DNA of 64,000 nt. It comes from Bactericera cockerelli (taxonomy: Eukaryota; Arthropoda; Insecta; Hemiptera; Triozidae). The translations under genes were made by a program, and so were the position numbers. Below the pieces are notes generated by a model, which was given only the letters and a program-made list of their open reading frames with translations, did not search any database and was not told where the DNA came from. Location of the stretch: contig CM044955.1 in NCBI GenBank assembly GCA_024516035.1, positions 19,170,791 to 19,234,790 on the forward strand, read 5' to 3'. Shown here piece by piece: positions 38,801-53,800 of the stretch (positions within the stretch are counted from its first letter, which is position 1; each line of letters starts with the position of its first letter).

Positions 38801-41800
38801 CACATCCTCACCAAGTCCAGTCAGTCCAGGTTCGAACCTCGTTGGGTCAAGTTTTTCCCCCTTTTTCTTTCCGTACATTAACACAATAATTCGAAAGTTA
38901 ATACTAAAAATCTGGTGTAAACATCACATGGACTTTCCTTATCATATTAGAAATGGGAACGGGAGTAAAAGCCACTGGTGACTCAAAGGTAACAGTTATC
39001 TAAAAAATAAATGTCGAATTCGTAATTAGCACCTTAAAATCATTGGATTAGATGTCACAACCCCCATCTTATATAGGACACATACGAGAGAGACGGAAAG
39101 AAGACTGCCGGACCTTACTAGAGAGCAGTAGCAAGAGAAACGTTGATTTGTAAAACGTTATGAGACTTTCATACAAAAGTGGATGGATAATGGTTGACTG
39201 TAACAATGGTAATAATAATAACACTGTTTAGTGGAAGGTTAATGCTCATTAACCAGGCGAGGTTAATGCTCAAAGCATTTTCTACTATCTAATCCACTGA
39301 GTCCTATTGTTATGTGGTCATGTATAATAATAATAATAATAATACCGTTAGGTATTGTATATTTTACGGTACATAACCAATTTACAATATTAACAAAATA
39401 TAAGATAAGATTTTTTTTCTTTCTTCTACAGACACAAACACAAACGAAATACATAATATGTCAAGATTAAAATAGGAGGAAAAAATAATAATTAAAAAGT
39501 GATGTAGAACTAAGACTCATGTAGAACTAATTTTGTTGATATAATATGAGGGTTGGGTGGGAGAGATTGGCATAGGCAATAACCCCGCCCTTATAATATA
39601 TTTTGTTTATTTTTTTTCTTCTTTATATTATTAATATTGTCAATTTTTATATTTAATTTTTACCATTATTTGTCTGTACATAATTATGTTCTACTAATAA
39701 AGAGTTCCTAAATAAATAAAATATAATAATCTATGTAGTGAACTTCCAGGTTCGAGTTCATCTTCACCAACCTGGTCCCAGGCAACACCCGCCACTTCAC
39801 ATCAGTCCTGGGGGTGTACCGCGCCTACATCTCCTCCAAGCTGTACCGGGACCTGAAACTCAGAGGTGACTTTCCACAAAGCTAAAGCAGAGACTGTCTG
39901 TCCCGGTAGCTCAGTGGTAAAGGCGGCACTCTGTGAATCCACAGGTTCCAGAGGTCGTGGGTTCGAAACCCAGCCGGGACATGACAAGTTATCCTCCCAT
40001 TTGGGATTTTTACCACATAATAATATGTCTTGGGCTTACTGTTGGAATAATGGGACTTTTATAGTCCTTATCGGGCAGTATAAATAAGACGATATTATTA
40101 TTACGATAGTGTTGATATATAAATGTCAATTTTATTTATATAATGTTATAAACAATCATCCCTGGGTAGTGTGCCAAGTACAGATGCAACATTAGCTCTA
40201 ATTATGGCAATGCCCGGTCTCTGGGTTAAAAAAATTCCTGCTCTCTGATCCCTAGTCTCCTGAACCAGAGCTTTAGAAAGAGAATTTAATAATCCTAAAG
40301 CATCTGGTCCAAAAGAGCCGTAGGTTACGACAGCGAAAGGCACAAATTCACATTGCTGGTCTATTTCTATGAATTTCTTTTTTTTCCTTATCTTAGCTTG
40401 TTTGGCAGCTTCACCTGGTCCTTCTAGAGAAAATCCAATGTTAAACACTGTCAAGGTGTTACGTCCCAGACGAGGGGTTTTCCTGTTGTTGTTTGTTGCT
40501 ATTACCATGGTAACAGCCAATCAGATAACTGAAATCAGTTCATTAATTTGGGCCTTAGTCTACAACCTGTCAGCTTAGTTAGAAATGCATGAACTCCTCG
40601 AGTCTGACAGAAGTTCCATGCTGATGGTGGCGTCAGCGTGACTAACGCCGGAGGTGATTGTTTCTTGCAGAACCAACCGGTCTATGAACTGATCTTCGCG
40701 GCATCGTGAAGCCATGATTTTTTAACCTCTTTTGTGACTGTAATATACAAACCTTATAGTCCCCCCAACTTGATATTTATTTTATCTTTTTTTTATAAAT
40801 ATATTTTCAGTGATATTTATTTTACAATCTATAAAACAATAATTTTAAGAGAAAAGTTTCAATTTTAAATGACCGTCTCCTAGTAAATATTAACAGTTTT
40901 TTTAAATCATATTTGTGTTAATCACTTACGTGATATCACAACTACTCAAACTCGCTTTACAAAATCCACGCTGAAACCGTGACTTGAACCACCGACCTCC
41001 AGGTTAGAAGTTCATCGCCTTATCGTTCAAGCTACTAAGGTCGGTTAACAGTTCAGTGACAGTTAGTTATAAAATATGGATAAAAGTGGTTACTGTAATG
41101 TTCCAAGTTAAATACTAGTCTTCTAACCGACCTCAGTAGCTAGTACGATAAGGCAGCGGACTTGTAACCTGGAGGTCGGTGCTTCAAGTCCCGGTTTCAG
41201 CGTAGATTTAGTAAAGCGAGTTAGAATAGTTGTGACATCACAAAAGTGATAAACACAAATATGATAACACTTTACTAGTCTTCTGTTGTCTGGTTTCCAG
41301 GCGCTATAGTGCGTCGTAAAGAGCTGAAGATGTTGCCCCGGGAGCACATCTACTGTCAGCACCAGGGCGTCTGGAATCTCTCCAGTGATCAGGGGAACCT
41401 GGGGGTGTTCATAGCTACTAACATTCGCGTTGTATGGTGAGTAGAAATAAAGTAAATTTCTAAGTAAGTAATAATAATAATAATAATATCGCCTTATTTA
41501 TACTGCCCGATTAGGACTATTAAAGTCCCATTATTCCAGCAGTAAGCCCAAGACATATTATTATGTGATAAAAATCCCAATTGGGAGGATAACATGTCAT
41601 GTCCCAGCTGGGTTTCGAACCCACGACCTCTGGAGTCTTTGGATTCACAGAGTGCCACCTTTACCACTGAGCTACCGGGACAGACATACTTAGAAGTAAA
41701 GTAAATTTCTAAGTATTATTATCTGACCTGGTTGAAGGGTTTTCAGTAAAACCCTTACAATTAATAATTAGATATTGTGACCAGTTGATTCTATTCGGTT

Positions 41801-44800
41801 TTAACGTCCTGATTTGAGATAGTCAGGACGGGGGTTTTACGCTCCATTCGCTGGTAATGACAGCTTCACGTGTTTGGGACGGACAGAATTTTCTTCGAAA
41901 AGTCTGCCCTAACCGGGAGTCGAACTCGAGACCTCTGGATTACGGGCAGTAGTCACTACACAAGGTGAGTAAAAATAAAGTAAATTTCTGCAACAATAAC
42001 ATGGGCGTCATTTTTTTTTTTTTTAACAGTTTATTTATTTTCTTTATAAAGAAACATTTATTCAAAGGTACTTCTCCTAAGCTTTGAAGGGCTTCTAAGA
42101 GAAGTTGTACTACCGACTGCGCCACTTTACGTACCACACGGGCCTAGCTACTAACAACTTTTGAGCTATATTGAAAAATAATTATGAAATTAATATTAAC
42201 AAAATTTGAGTCCGAAAACGCCCCTCAAAGGGTATTGTCAGTAAGAAACTCAAGAAAATTGAACTTTCAATTCACAAAAATAGTTTTTTCTTTGGTTTTT
42301 TTTTCTTTAACAGCGGAGGTCATTCGGTGGTTTTAGTTGTTAGATAATGACATTTTTTGTTGAAATAATCTAGATTATTTACACGGGTTTTCAATCGGGT
42401 TCGTGATGCCTCGTACTTTCTTACTAGGACACACCTTAGATTTTCAATTATTATTATTATTATTATACTACAACACTTTACTAAATATAAATGGACATTA
42501 TGTACATACAAATAATTATTTTAACAATGAAAAAAATAGAAACAATATATACAATAAAAATATATAAAAACATATGTGCTAACTAAAGGGCGGGGTTATT
42601 GCCTGTGGCAATCTCTTCCACCCAACCCTTGTGTTATTCACGTCATCCGTCCCACCCCCCAGGTACGCAGACATGAACGAGTCGTTCAACATCTCCCTGC
42701 CCTACATCCAGGTGGCTAGCATCCGCCTCAGGGAGTCAAAGTTCGGGCTGGCCCTGGTCATAGAGAGCTATGAGCAGAGCGGGGGTTATGTGCTGGGCTT
42801 CCGCATTGACCCGCACGTATGAGAGTTGCTTTCTATTATTATATGAATTGACGCCGAATACTTAAAAATAATCTCTAACGTTGTACCTTTTTTTGTAGAG
42901 CTCCATTTCAGGTAAATAAGAAAGAGTATTTCTTATTTACCTGCAGCCTCCGTGGCGTAATGGTTGTGACTACTGCCCGTAGTCCAGAAGTCTCGAGTTT
43001 GACATAATAAAAAGACCTATCTCAGTAGCAGCGGGATCGTAACCTGGAGGTCGGTGGTCTATTGGAAATTTTAACAAGACGTGATTACCGCAAATCTATA
43101 CTTATATAAGAGAGTTTCACTCAAGAAGCTGAAATTTGGTAGGTAGCTTTGTCTTATAGTCTAGATGTGCAATAAGACGGGATTTTTCGAAACTCCCACT
43201 ACAACACCTGCCATAGGCGAAAAAGGATTTTTCGCTTTCACGGCCATGCCTCGGCCCGCAAAGCGGGCAACAGCCCGCTTGTATTGTTAATAATAAGATG
43301 TGCTACCATTATTTTTATTACATACTTCCCAATCATTCTCAGGAAACAATGCAGAGTGTCTGTAAGGAGCTGCAGTCCTATCACCGAATCCACACGAATA
43401 ACCCCGAGTACGGAGTAGACTTCGTGGTGTCCGAAGTGCCCATACTGCCTGAGGAGGCTCCTGTAGTTCAGGTGAGTATCTGCCCCATAAGTAACAAAGT
43501 CCAAATTCTGACTATTTCGTTATCTAGCCCATGGTATTGCCACAGGCAAACTTCTGATTACACGCAACATTTCGCACTGTTTTTGAACTGCAATTTTCGG
43601 TACTAAATTTTCAAAGGTTGAAGGTGATTATCAGATTACAGTGGTGCATGTCAATATCTATGTGCATTGGTCATATACACCACATTTACTGTAACTACAT
43701 GAGATCTATCAGAAAAGATATATTTTTCTTGTTTTCCAACAGTAGGTGTGACGATGAGTATATAATGGTGTCTCGCTAGAGGACTATAAACAGAGAACAG
43801 ACTAGCCAACCCTTATAAGCCTGGCTAGCTTGCAGTTTCCTGAGGGTTTAATGGCTTATAAAGAAAAGTGCAAGTCCTCATGATGGTTGATCGCTCATAG
43901 AAATATGTGGTTCAGGACGAGCCATCTTTGAAATAAAGTTGGCTGGAGACCATCACTCACCCCTCCAGCTGTAGCCAAGCTGGCTACAACAACAACAACA
44001 ACAACATGAGTATAATGAATAACACAATGACTCTATCACCTCAGGAGGAGACGAGTGAGATAGAGGACGACACTCTGCTGGACCTCACCAACACTCTCAC
44101 CCTCTACTCAGCGGACCAGACCACGGGGCGCCACCCCACGCTGGTGTTCTCCCCCGAGCTGGGCCTCTGTGTGGAACAGCCCAGGCCTGGCTACACCCTC
44201 GCCCGACTCTGGGAGGTGATCCCTTCCGGTGCTAACCCCACCAACGCTTCAAACTCACATCAAGAGTAAATAAATGGTCTGCATTGGTTTGCGAGGGGTT
44301 TATTTTCTGTTTGACTTGGGACACTATTAAGAATTAAACCAGCGGTCTGGATCGGCGATTAGGAACAAGTTAAGAGAATGTAAGTTATGCTAACCAGGCG
44401 CGGCCGGCGAGAAAATGTTTTGGAGGTGCTGCCACATAAACCGGACTAAAATGCGATTAATAGAGTCACTCTTTCAGTACCTACAGAATTTGAGTTTATT
44501 TAACATGCCAATCACAATAATTATGCATTATTCAAATTAGTTGAAAGAGACTGGAGATAAGAGAGTCGCATCATAACTCATCCAACCTTTGCGCCTGACC
44601 ATTCAGAGGGGGAATGCAGCCAGCATTGCGGGCTCATTCCCCTTCACAAATTCACTGAATGAAGTGTTTGTGTTATAGTTCAATTTAAAAAAAAAATATT
44701 ATATAAAAAAACTTTCACTTCGTACGAGCTAGGACTTGGAAAAATCGTCTCTTTTTCTTTTCCGTCTGGGGGTGCTGCAGTTCCGCATCTCCTTAGCACC

Positions 44801-47800
44801 GGCTGCGCCTTAGTTTCTTGTGAAAAAATTCAATTATTTCCTAAAATGTTTTTAAGGTGAAGGAAAACATTGAATTGATTATTGAATTCAATGCGAACCA
44901 TTGGATAAAATAATTAAGGATGTCCTGACGTTGTGATAAACTGGATGTGTAACAACACAAGATATGATTATGTGCAAGATAAAATGTTCCTTTCAGTTTT
45001 CACTTGTAAATGTTTAGTAATATCTGTTAATATAATAAATAAAAATTACTACTTGTTGATTTCTTTATCCATGTTAATTTTGTCATAAAACAAATAACAC
45101 CAGCACCAACAGAGTGGTGGTCTCAACTGGTGTCACTAACTTATTCTGAGTACTTGATTTCAGATCTGGTTTAAATTAAAATCTAGGTGTAAAACATTCG
45201 TAGGTTCCAAATTAAATCCAACATTGAACTTGTTGGAACAGAAATAAAATTCAATTGAATTGTTACAACTTACTATTTCCGTGAGGCTGTGTATCTGAGA
45301 CTCGGCGTAAGGTACCAGGGCTTTGTTGACAAAGTCCTTGATGAGTTGTTTGATTCGGATGACGTCATCGCTGGAGAGGAGTTCCCCAAACCGGACTGGG
45401 GTGGATTGATCGGTGAGTTGGTCCTGAGAAAGTGGAAACAGTGAGAGAAGAATACTTACTTACTCAAAATTAGCTCATCCAAAGGGGACTTGAAACGATT
45501 GCTAACCAACCTAAGTGGACCAAAGGTTATCATAGGGAACTTTGAGGTGGGGGTTAAATTTCTGGCCATGTCAAAAAATCTAGCATGGTCGTTTATTTAG
45601 AGAGGAACACCATTGCAACAAACATGAATGTAAAACACATTTAAATCCTCACAATAGTAAATCCTTCTTCTATCATCTCTTTAACAGTGTATTATAATGT
45701 TATTGGGTGTATGTCAACTTATTGTAATAGCATACATGTTTTTTACTAAAAAAAATCTTGATTAATATTAACTTATCCAATTGATTGGATAAGTTAATAT
45801 TAATCAAGTCATCATTATTAAATCAACGTACTGTTTTTCAAAGTAGTTCATAATTTTTATAACACATTGACTGACGGGAATAAAATTTGAATCAATGCAA
45901 TGGTTTGATTTTTGTCAATGCTGAAAATTGAGGAAATAAGCAAGTTAGCAAGTCTGTAAAAGATTCTACTTTATTGGGTACTTTTATATTGTAATTTATG
46001 GGAAGGGTACATATAGAAAAATTGGAAGTAAAATGTTGCAACCGGATACATACAGACTGTCCATTGTCCAAGTTTTATTTTTAGAAAATTTCAGAATTAA
46101 CTCTGAAACTAAAAAAATTTTTGGTAATTTTTTGAAAAGTGAAAAAAAAAGGTTATCTCCTGAAAACTTGAACTTATTTTTTTTTAAAAAAAAAGAAGAG
46201 AAAATGGTTCTATTTCTTGTCTTTGTGTACTAGACTTTATTATTGAAAAAAATTGCCAAGTAAATCATAGGGCGAGGTGTGAAGAACGCCAATAGTTACG
46301 GAAAACATAGTTCCCATGCATTTCATGTACTTCCAGCTAGCGAAAAGTTCAACATGAATATCAAAAATTGCGATTTTTATTGCAGAAATGGACTCTACGT
46401 TGAAAAATAAATTGATTTGACTCTTTGTTTGACTTCCTAGGCCAACGGGAACCCTATTTTCGAGACCCCCCAACAATTGTGAAAGACATGAAAAGATTCA
46501 TATTTTTTTTTTCTACTTTTTTTCATACGGATCTTTTGAGACCCGACTTCATGTCCTTAACTTGGCATTGAAGATTAAGTGAGGTGTCTAAAGTGATCAA
46601 GATATAACGACAATGAGCCCAGACCAAAAAAAAAAAAAAATCTAAAATATAAGCGAGCGGCCCATTTGGGGGACCCCGAGTTTGGGGAGCCCCAGTCACG
46701 CTGGGTGAGGTTATTTTGAGTAGCTGGTTTGTGAGTTTAAAGCGAATGGATGGACGGTAAAACACCCGTAGTGATATGACCATGCAGTTGACAGCGACGT
46801 TAAAACAAGATCAATCACGGCTTCCCTTCAAAAATAATAACTTTCTACCTCTATAAAATAGACCGCCACAGCACTGAGCGTGTTAACACTGCTAGAACAC
46901 AGCGCGTATTGTTTAACAATAGGCTTCATAAGACTAGGCCTGACAATAGTAGTGATAATAAAACACTTGATTGCTATCAGCCAAACCTATTAGAAAGCAC
47001 TCACACCTTAGCTGTCGAGAGAGTAGACCAAAAGAACCCACCGAAGAGCAGTGGTTGGGCAAATAACCACGTGAACAAAATTGTCAGATACAATTTTTTA
47101 TTTAGTGATTCATACTTAAAATTAGACGAAGTAGGATAGATATTCCCATTGTATCGAGTTTACAGTAATTTTATAAATTCAGTTCAAAGTTGACTTGTAT
47201 TAGACAAGATAATTTTATGTATAGTAAAACAACAGTAGTGAAATCTGTGTAGTGATCACGTATACGACTAGTTGTAGTAGTACAAAACTGCAATTTTGAA
47301 CATAAAAAATAAAAATAATATTTGTAAAGCTCATCTTTAAAGAAAAAGATAATGTTCGAACGTCTTTAAAGCAAAATTCGTCACAAACTTCTTGTTCACG
47401 TACTCAATAAAGCAAGAATCTTCCGAGTGATTTGACGACGAAACTCAAATCAAAAACACCAAACATCATTCCATATACTTTAATCCAAAAAATCTCCAAC
47501 AGTTCCTGTCTTTATCCCACCTTCATGTATCAATACAACTCACAAAACCATCTTCCAAAAACCACAATGACCTCTTGATCAGCAACCCACAAGGACCATG
47601 TGGAAACTTCTGCTATTCAACTGTCTCCTAGCGAGTGTGCTTACACAAAGCCACGCCAAGGACAATGACAAATCTTCTTCAATTTACGACACGGAAAGTC
47701 ACGAACACAACGCAGACAGTGATTCGGGTATCTCCGAAAGTGGACTCAGTGATTCCGTGCCGTCGGCAAGGGTGACCAAGAAACCCGTAAGAAAGGCAAC

Positions 47801-50800
47801 ACTGAGATCCAGCAAGTTCCCGCTGCAGTTTGCACAGAGGGTGACCAAGGATTCTGAGGACGAGGAGGATGAGGCCGCTCAGACTGTCGGTGAGTGTCTT
47901 CATTCTGATGAGTGTCTTCATTCTGATGAGTGTCTTCATTCTGATGAGTGTCTTCATTCTTCATTCTGATAAGTGTCTTCATTCTGATGAGTGTCTTCAT
48001 TCTGATGAGTGTCTTCATTCTGATGAGTGTCTTCATTCTGATGAGTGTCTTCATTCTGATGAGTGTCTTCATTCTTCATTCTGATAAGTGTCTTCATTCT
48101 GATGAGTGTCTTCATTCTGATGAGTGTCTTCATTCTGATGAGTGTCTTCATTCTGATGAGTGTCTTCATTCTTCATTCTGATAAGTGTCTTCATTCTGAT
48201 GAGTGTCTTCATTCTGATGAGTGTCTTCATTCTTCATTCTGATAAGTGTCTTCATTCTGATGAGTGTCTTCATTCTGATGAGTGTCTTCATTCTGATGAG
48301 TGTCTTCATTCTGATGAGTGTCTTCATTCTGATGAGTGTCTTCATTCTGATGAGTGTCTTCATTCTGATGAGTGTCTTCATTCTGATGAGTGTCTTCATT
48401 CTGATGAGTGTCTTCGTTCTGATGAGTGTCTTCGTTCTGATGAGTGTCTTCATTCTGATAAGTGTCTTCATTCTGATGAGTGTCTTCATTCTGATGAGTG
48501 TCTTCATTCTGATTCTGAGTGTTGGTCAGGTTCACATACTTTTTGTATTGAAATATTTTTCACAATAAATAAATTGAATTGAAATTGAATTGAATTGTCT
48601 TCATTCTGATGAGTGTCTTCATTCTGATAAGTGTCTTCATTCTGATGAGTGTCTTCATTTTTCATTCTGATAAGTGTCTTCATTCTGATGAGTGTCTTCA
48701 TTCTGATAAGTGTCTTCACTCTGATGAGTGTCTTCATTCTGATAAGTGTCTTCATTCTGATGAGTGTCTTCATTCTGATGAGTGTCTTCATTCTGATGAG
48801 TGTCTTCATATTGATAAGTATCTTCATTCTGATGGGTGTCTTCATTCTTCATTCTGATAAGTGTTTTCATTCTGATAAGTGTCTTCATTCTGATGAGTGT
48901 CTTTATTCTGTTTTCAAGATAAACTTTGCACAGTAATAAATAGTACAGTTGATAGAGCTGATAAGTTGTCACCACTGTGGCTGGAGGCTTTATCCAAATT
49001 CTTAATACATATTTCTTTTCTTTATTTTCAGGCAAGAAAATATACAAGGATGTCGGATATCGAAAGAACAAATTCGAAAAGGTGCTCCTCAAAGAGAAGC
49101 GGAAAGCATCGACTAGAAATCCAAACAAAAAGCACACTACAGTTACCAAGAGAACAAAGAAACCGTACGAGAGGCGAGTGCTGGAGAACGCCTCGGACTT
49201 GAACTTCCCTTCAGGTCTCTTCACAGACATGCCCGCGCTGGTGGCGACCGGCCGTCTGGGTAGTCAGGAGATTCAGATTGACAAAGTAAGAGTTTTTATC
49301 GAGAATTTGGGCAGGAGCAATAAGCGTAAGGATCATGCGCATGATGACCTTTTTAATCACGCGATGTTTCGCATGCTACGCGACATTTACGAAGAGAATA
49401 AGCTCAAGTGGGAAGTTGTGCGCATTTCGCCGGGATGCGAACCTGTTTCTCGCACTAGAAAACGCAGGACAACCACTGCCGTCACCATAGCCACGACGCT
49501 TTCACTGTACGATAAGTGCAAAAAGAAAATCTTCTTCTGGAAAGGCACGTCTCCAGACATTCTCGAGGAGGAGGATTTGAATTCTGCCACAACTCAGGAG
49601 TTCTTTTTGAAAAATATTTTTAGGAGGAAAACCACGACGTCGGTGTTCAATAAGAAAATGATTCTTGAAATAGATGACCGTTCAGGTCACTAAAATTATG
49701 AATATATATCTGATTGAAGTACTGCAATTTAATATGTAGCTTGTAGCATATGCATCCCTACCATGATTAACAACAGCTAAATTACATTTCATTTTTTTAC
49801 ATTTACAACCCACGTCAAATTGTAAAGAACTTAAAAATAAATTCAATAGATAACGAGTATGCTCAACTTATGTGTATGCTAACTAATTGTAAAAGAAATT
49901 TCCACGCATCTTTTTTAATAAGAAAATCTACAATTAGTTGTCTCAAAGATATCCACTCAATCACATCTTATGTTTCTTTTGTTTTAGTCGAAAGCTGGAC
50001 AAATCCTTGCGGATCTGAAAGAGCAATATCGTAAAGAACTCCACTCTAGTAATGATGAAAGTGATGAACCAAGCATCAACCAAAGAACCGTGAACCCCAT
50101 CTTTCTGCCTTCCAACGAGACAGCAAACTCGAGTGAATACGATGACGAGTATGACGAGGAAGAAGAAGACCATGAAGACAAGAAACCCAGCGACAAACAA
50201 GACGTGAAGAAAGACACCCACAAGAAAGCTGGCACAATACCAACAACGTCCGAGGAGTATGATGATAATGAAACACCCTTCACCACGCTGACAGAATCAG
50301 GGAAGGTAGAACGAGCTTATCACGTGCTTAGTAAGTTGAAAAATGAAACCAACATCCATGTCGAGACATCAGAGAGAGAACAACACAAAAAGATAATCTT
50401 GGACACCCTCCGGCGACAAGGTTTGTCTAATTCTGACGAGGAAATACTGGACGTTGTGTCCCACTACGATTCCGTGACGGAGAAGATATTCGCCCATACT
50501 CGACCGTCCAATCTGACTGACACCCAAACCACCAAGAAGAAGGGTATCCTCTATTCTATTGAGAAAGCGTACGAGCGAGCGTTGAAAGACACTAAAAAAA
50601 ATAAAACTCGAGACGTTGAATCAGAGAGCAAGGAGTATTCCAAGTTTACATTGGACAAGAAACCGCGATCCGACGCTTCTCGAGAGAGACGCAAGAAAGA
50701 AAAGAAGGAGAAGAGGAAGCGACAGAAAGAGGAGAGGGAGAAAGAGAAGAAGAAGTCTGTGTCTCATGAGAAGAAAGGAGACAAGGAAAATACAAAAGTG

Positions 50801-53800
50801 GTTTCGGGCGAAAAGCGGAAGCCAATCAAGGAGCGTCCGTTGATACCAAAGCGGGAGGACAGGGGGTACGAGAGACGCAGGTTCGACTCCCGCGAGCGGT
50901 ACAGAGGCCGGTACGAGCCCCGTGATCGCTATAGAGAGCGCTACTCACGGGAGCGGTACAGAGGACGCTACGACTCTCGAGCCAGGTATGGAGACCGACA
51001 GAGGTTTGACTCACGCGAGCGGTACCGAGAGAGAGATCGTCCCAGGTCCCGGGAGAGGTATCGTCCTCGTTATGACTCGCGCGAACGATACCGCCCGCCG
51101 AGGCGAGACGAGGAAAGGGAAACACGGGGACAGGGATATGGCAGGAGGGAGGAAAGGGAACCAAAGGGACAGGGAGATGGTAGGAGGGAGGAGAGACGAG
51201 ACTACCGCCCAGAGGCAGGTAGGCCACGGTATTCAGAGAGGCCACCCTTTCGAGATAGAATGACGCGAAAGAAATGGTACTCAGAAGAAGGAGCTAATGC
51301 TAAACGAGTCTACCCAAAGAGGAGTGAAGAACGGACGGAAAATCGCGACGGTTACGTGAGGAATGTTAGAAATGCGGGCAGATCAATGATGAACAAAGGA
51401 GCCCCCACTCAGGGCTCGTTCAGCAGAGAATACCCTAACTTTGCCACCAATGATGAACAGAACTCTGCGTTCAAGAATTTCATGAAGAGCAAGAAGCTGC
51501 GAGACTTGCAGGCAATGGGAGAAGATGTTGTGACTATTCCTTGATGAGGAGACCAAGGAATTGTTAGATATACATATACATTAATATTCCAAAGTAACTG
51601 TGTTTGAGAGATCGTTAGTTTTTTTGAAAAAAAAGTTGATTGGAAATACTGACAAGTTAAAAGGAGTTACCAGACCTTTATAACAACAGAACTCTAACGA
51701 ATTATACCACCACAATTTTAAAATGCCCTTGTCTTCTTATTTCCGATTTTGCTCTTTCAAATCTTCCTCTCTTTGGAACACATCAAGCTTACTTCTGTAC
51801 TAGGACTTGTCTTCAACGACAAAAAAAAAAAAACTGTTGCTAAAAGTGAATTCAAAATTTCATGTTTCCTGGTTTAAGTTTCTTTTTATTGTTTGTTGAG
51901 AAATATCGATTATTATGTCCTTTACCTACTTCTATAAAAGTGTGTGGTGTACACTCAAAATCGAAAACTAGAGCAATGATCAATTTCCCAGGTAGTAAGA
52001 GTCCCACATTTTTGTACAAGTGTGAGATTATGCCTTCGCTTCTTTTTCTTCTTTCACTTTGCCTTTTCCAAACCTACTTGGGGTCGGGATTGGTCCATCC
52101 TCTTCCTCATGGGATTTATTTTCTGTCGTTCGACCTGACATGGCTGTTTCTGTTTAACGTCCCCAGCGAGTCTTTGTGAGATCAAGGCCCAAGTCCCTTT
52201 GACTCACCCCATCTCCCAATGAATCTCCTTATCTCCCTATGACTAACCCTATCTCCCTATGACTCACCCTGTCTCCCTATGACTCACTATATCTACCTAT
52301 GACTCACCCTATCTCCCTATGACTCACTTTTTCTCCCTATTATTATTATTATACAACACTTTATCTTAATATATAAATGTCAAAGTCACTGACTGACCAC
52401 TGACTGATCATCGCTCTACAGCCCAAACCGTAAGTCCTAGGAAGCTGAAATTTGGTAGGTAGCTTTGTCTTATAATCTAGATGTGCAATAAGACGGGATT
52501 TTTCGAAATTCCCACTACTACACCTGCCATTGGCGGAAAAGGATTTTTTGCTTTCACGGCCATGCCTCGGCCCGCAAAGCGGGCGACAGCCCGCTAGTTA
52601 GGTATAAATGGATAAATGGACATTATGTACATACAAATAATTAATTTAACAATGAAAAAAATGGAAACAATATACAGGGTGTCCCACCAAACTTGGACAC
52701 CTCAAATTACTCGGCCCCTGAAAGAGTTTTTGAAAAATAAAAAATCCTAGGGTACATGTACTAATTATGCGGTTTCATTCATGAACTTTTTTTTATACAG
52801 GGTGGTTCAAAAGTCAGAAATTGAAGTGTCAACTTTCGATTTTCAAATGGATCGACCTGAATTTTATTTGATAATTTTACTTCTAAATGGTTCCTGAGTA
52901 CTTTTTTAAACAAAAATTTTACATACAGGGTGGTTTTTTTTCGACCAATTTTTTTTCTAAATCTCGAATAACTCAAGTTCGTTTAATTTTTTCGATAACA
53001 AGAATAGAAAGTGTTTGTGTAATGAAAACACGCACTTTCAATTGGCATCAAAAGATTTTATACAGAATGGTTCACAAGTGAAATAATGACTTGATTTTTT
53101 TTAAAACCGAGTTTTTTTGATTTTTTATTTAGGATTAATAATTCTAACCTAATTTTACATATTTTTTATTAGTCATACCGAAAAACAAAACTTAAGTGTT
53201 GTACAGGGTGAGACATGATTTTTTTGTAACACCCTGTATATGGGCATTAAAAGAGACGTAAAATTAAATAGAAAGACTAAATGTGCAAGAAAAACTTCGA
53301 TTTTTAATGATATTAAAAAGTTATGGTGTTTTAACTAATATTGTCACATGGACCACCCTGTAGATATTTTCTTAAAACATCATACGGGTAGTCGAAACTG
53401 TCTAAAATTTAACGAGGAGTCCAAATCTGAAAGAAAAAAGTGAATTCAAAAAGCAATTTTCAATTTTGTGTCTACACCTAATACTTTTTATTACAAGTTT
53501 TAAAATCATTCAGTGTGGACACCAAATTGAAAATGGCTTCAAAATTCGTGTTTCTTACATGTTTCTTACAACGAAGACTTCGAATCATGGGGACATGATT
53601 CGAAGTCTTCGTTGAATTTTATACAACTTCGAGTACCCATATGATGTTTTAAGAAAATATCTACAGGGTGGTCCATGTGACAATATTAGTTAAAACACCA
53701 TAACTTTTTAATATCATTAAAAATCGAAGTTTTTCTTGCACGTTTATTCTTTCTATTTAATTTTACGTCTCTTTGACTGCCCAAATACAGGGTGTTACAA

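Noticed and set aside
40501..40516. Second X-box-like site (ATTACCATGGTAAC)
   Set aside because: It lies in the coding part of a LINE fragment and mismatches the first consensus base; probably chance.
47893..48936. Long ECLHSD and NEDTHQ repeat proteins on both strands
   Set aside because: An 18-bp intron minisatellite is open in several frames by its period alone.
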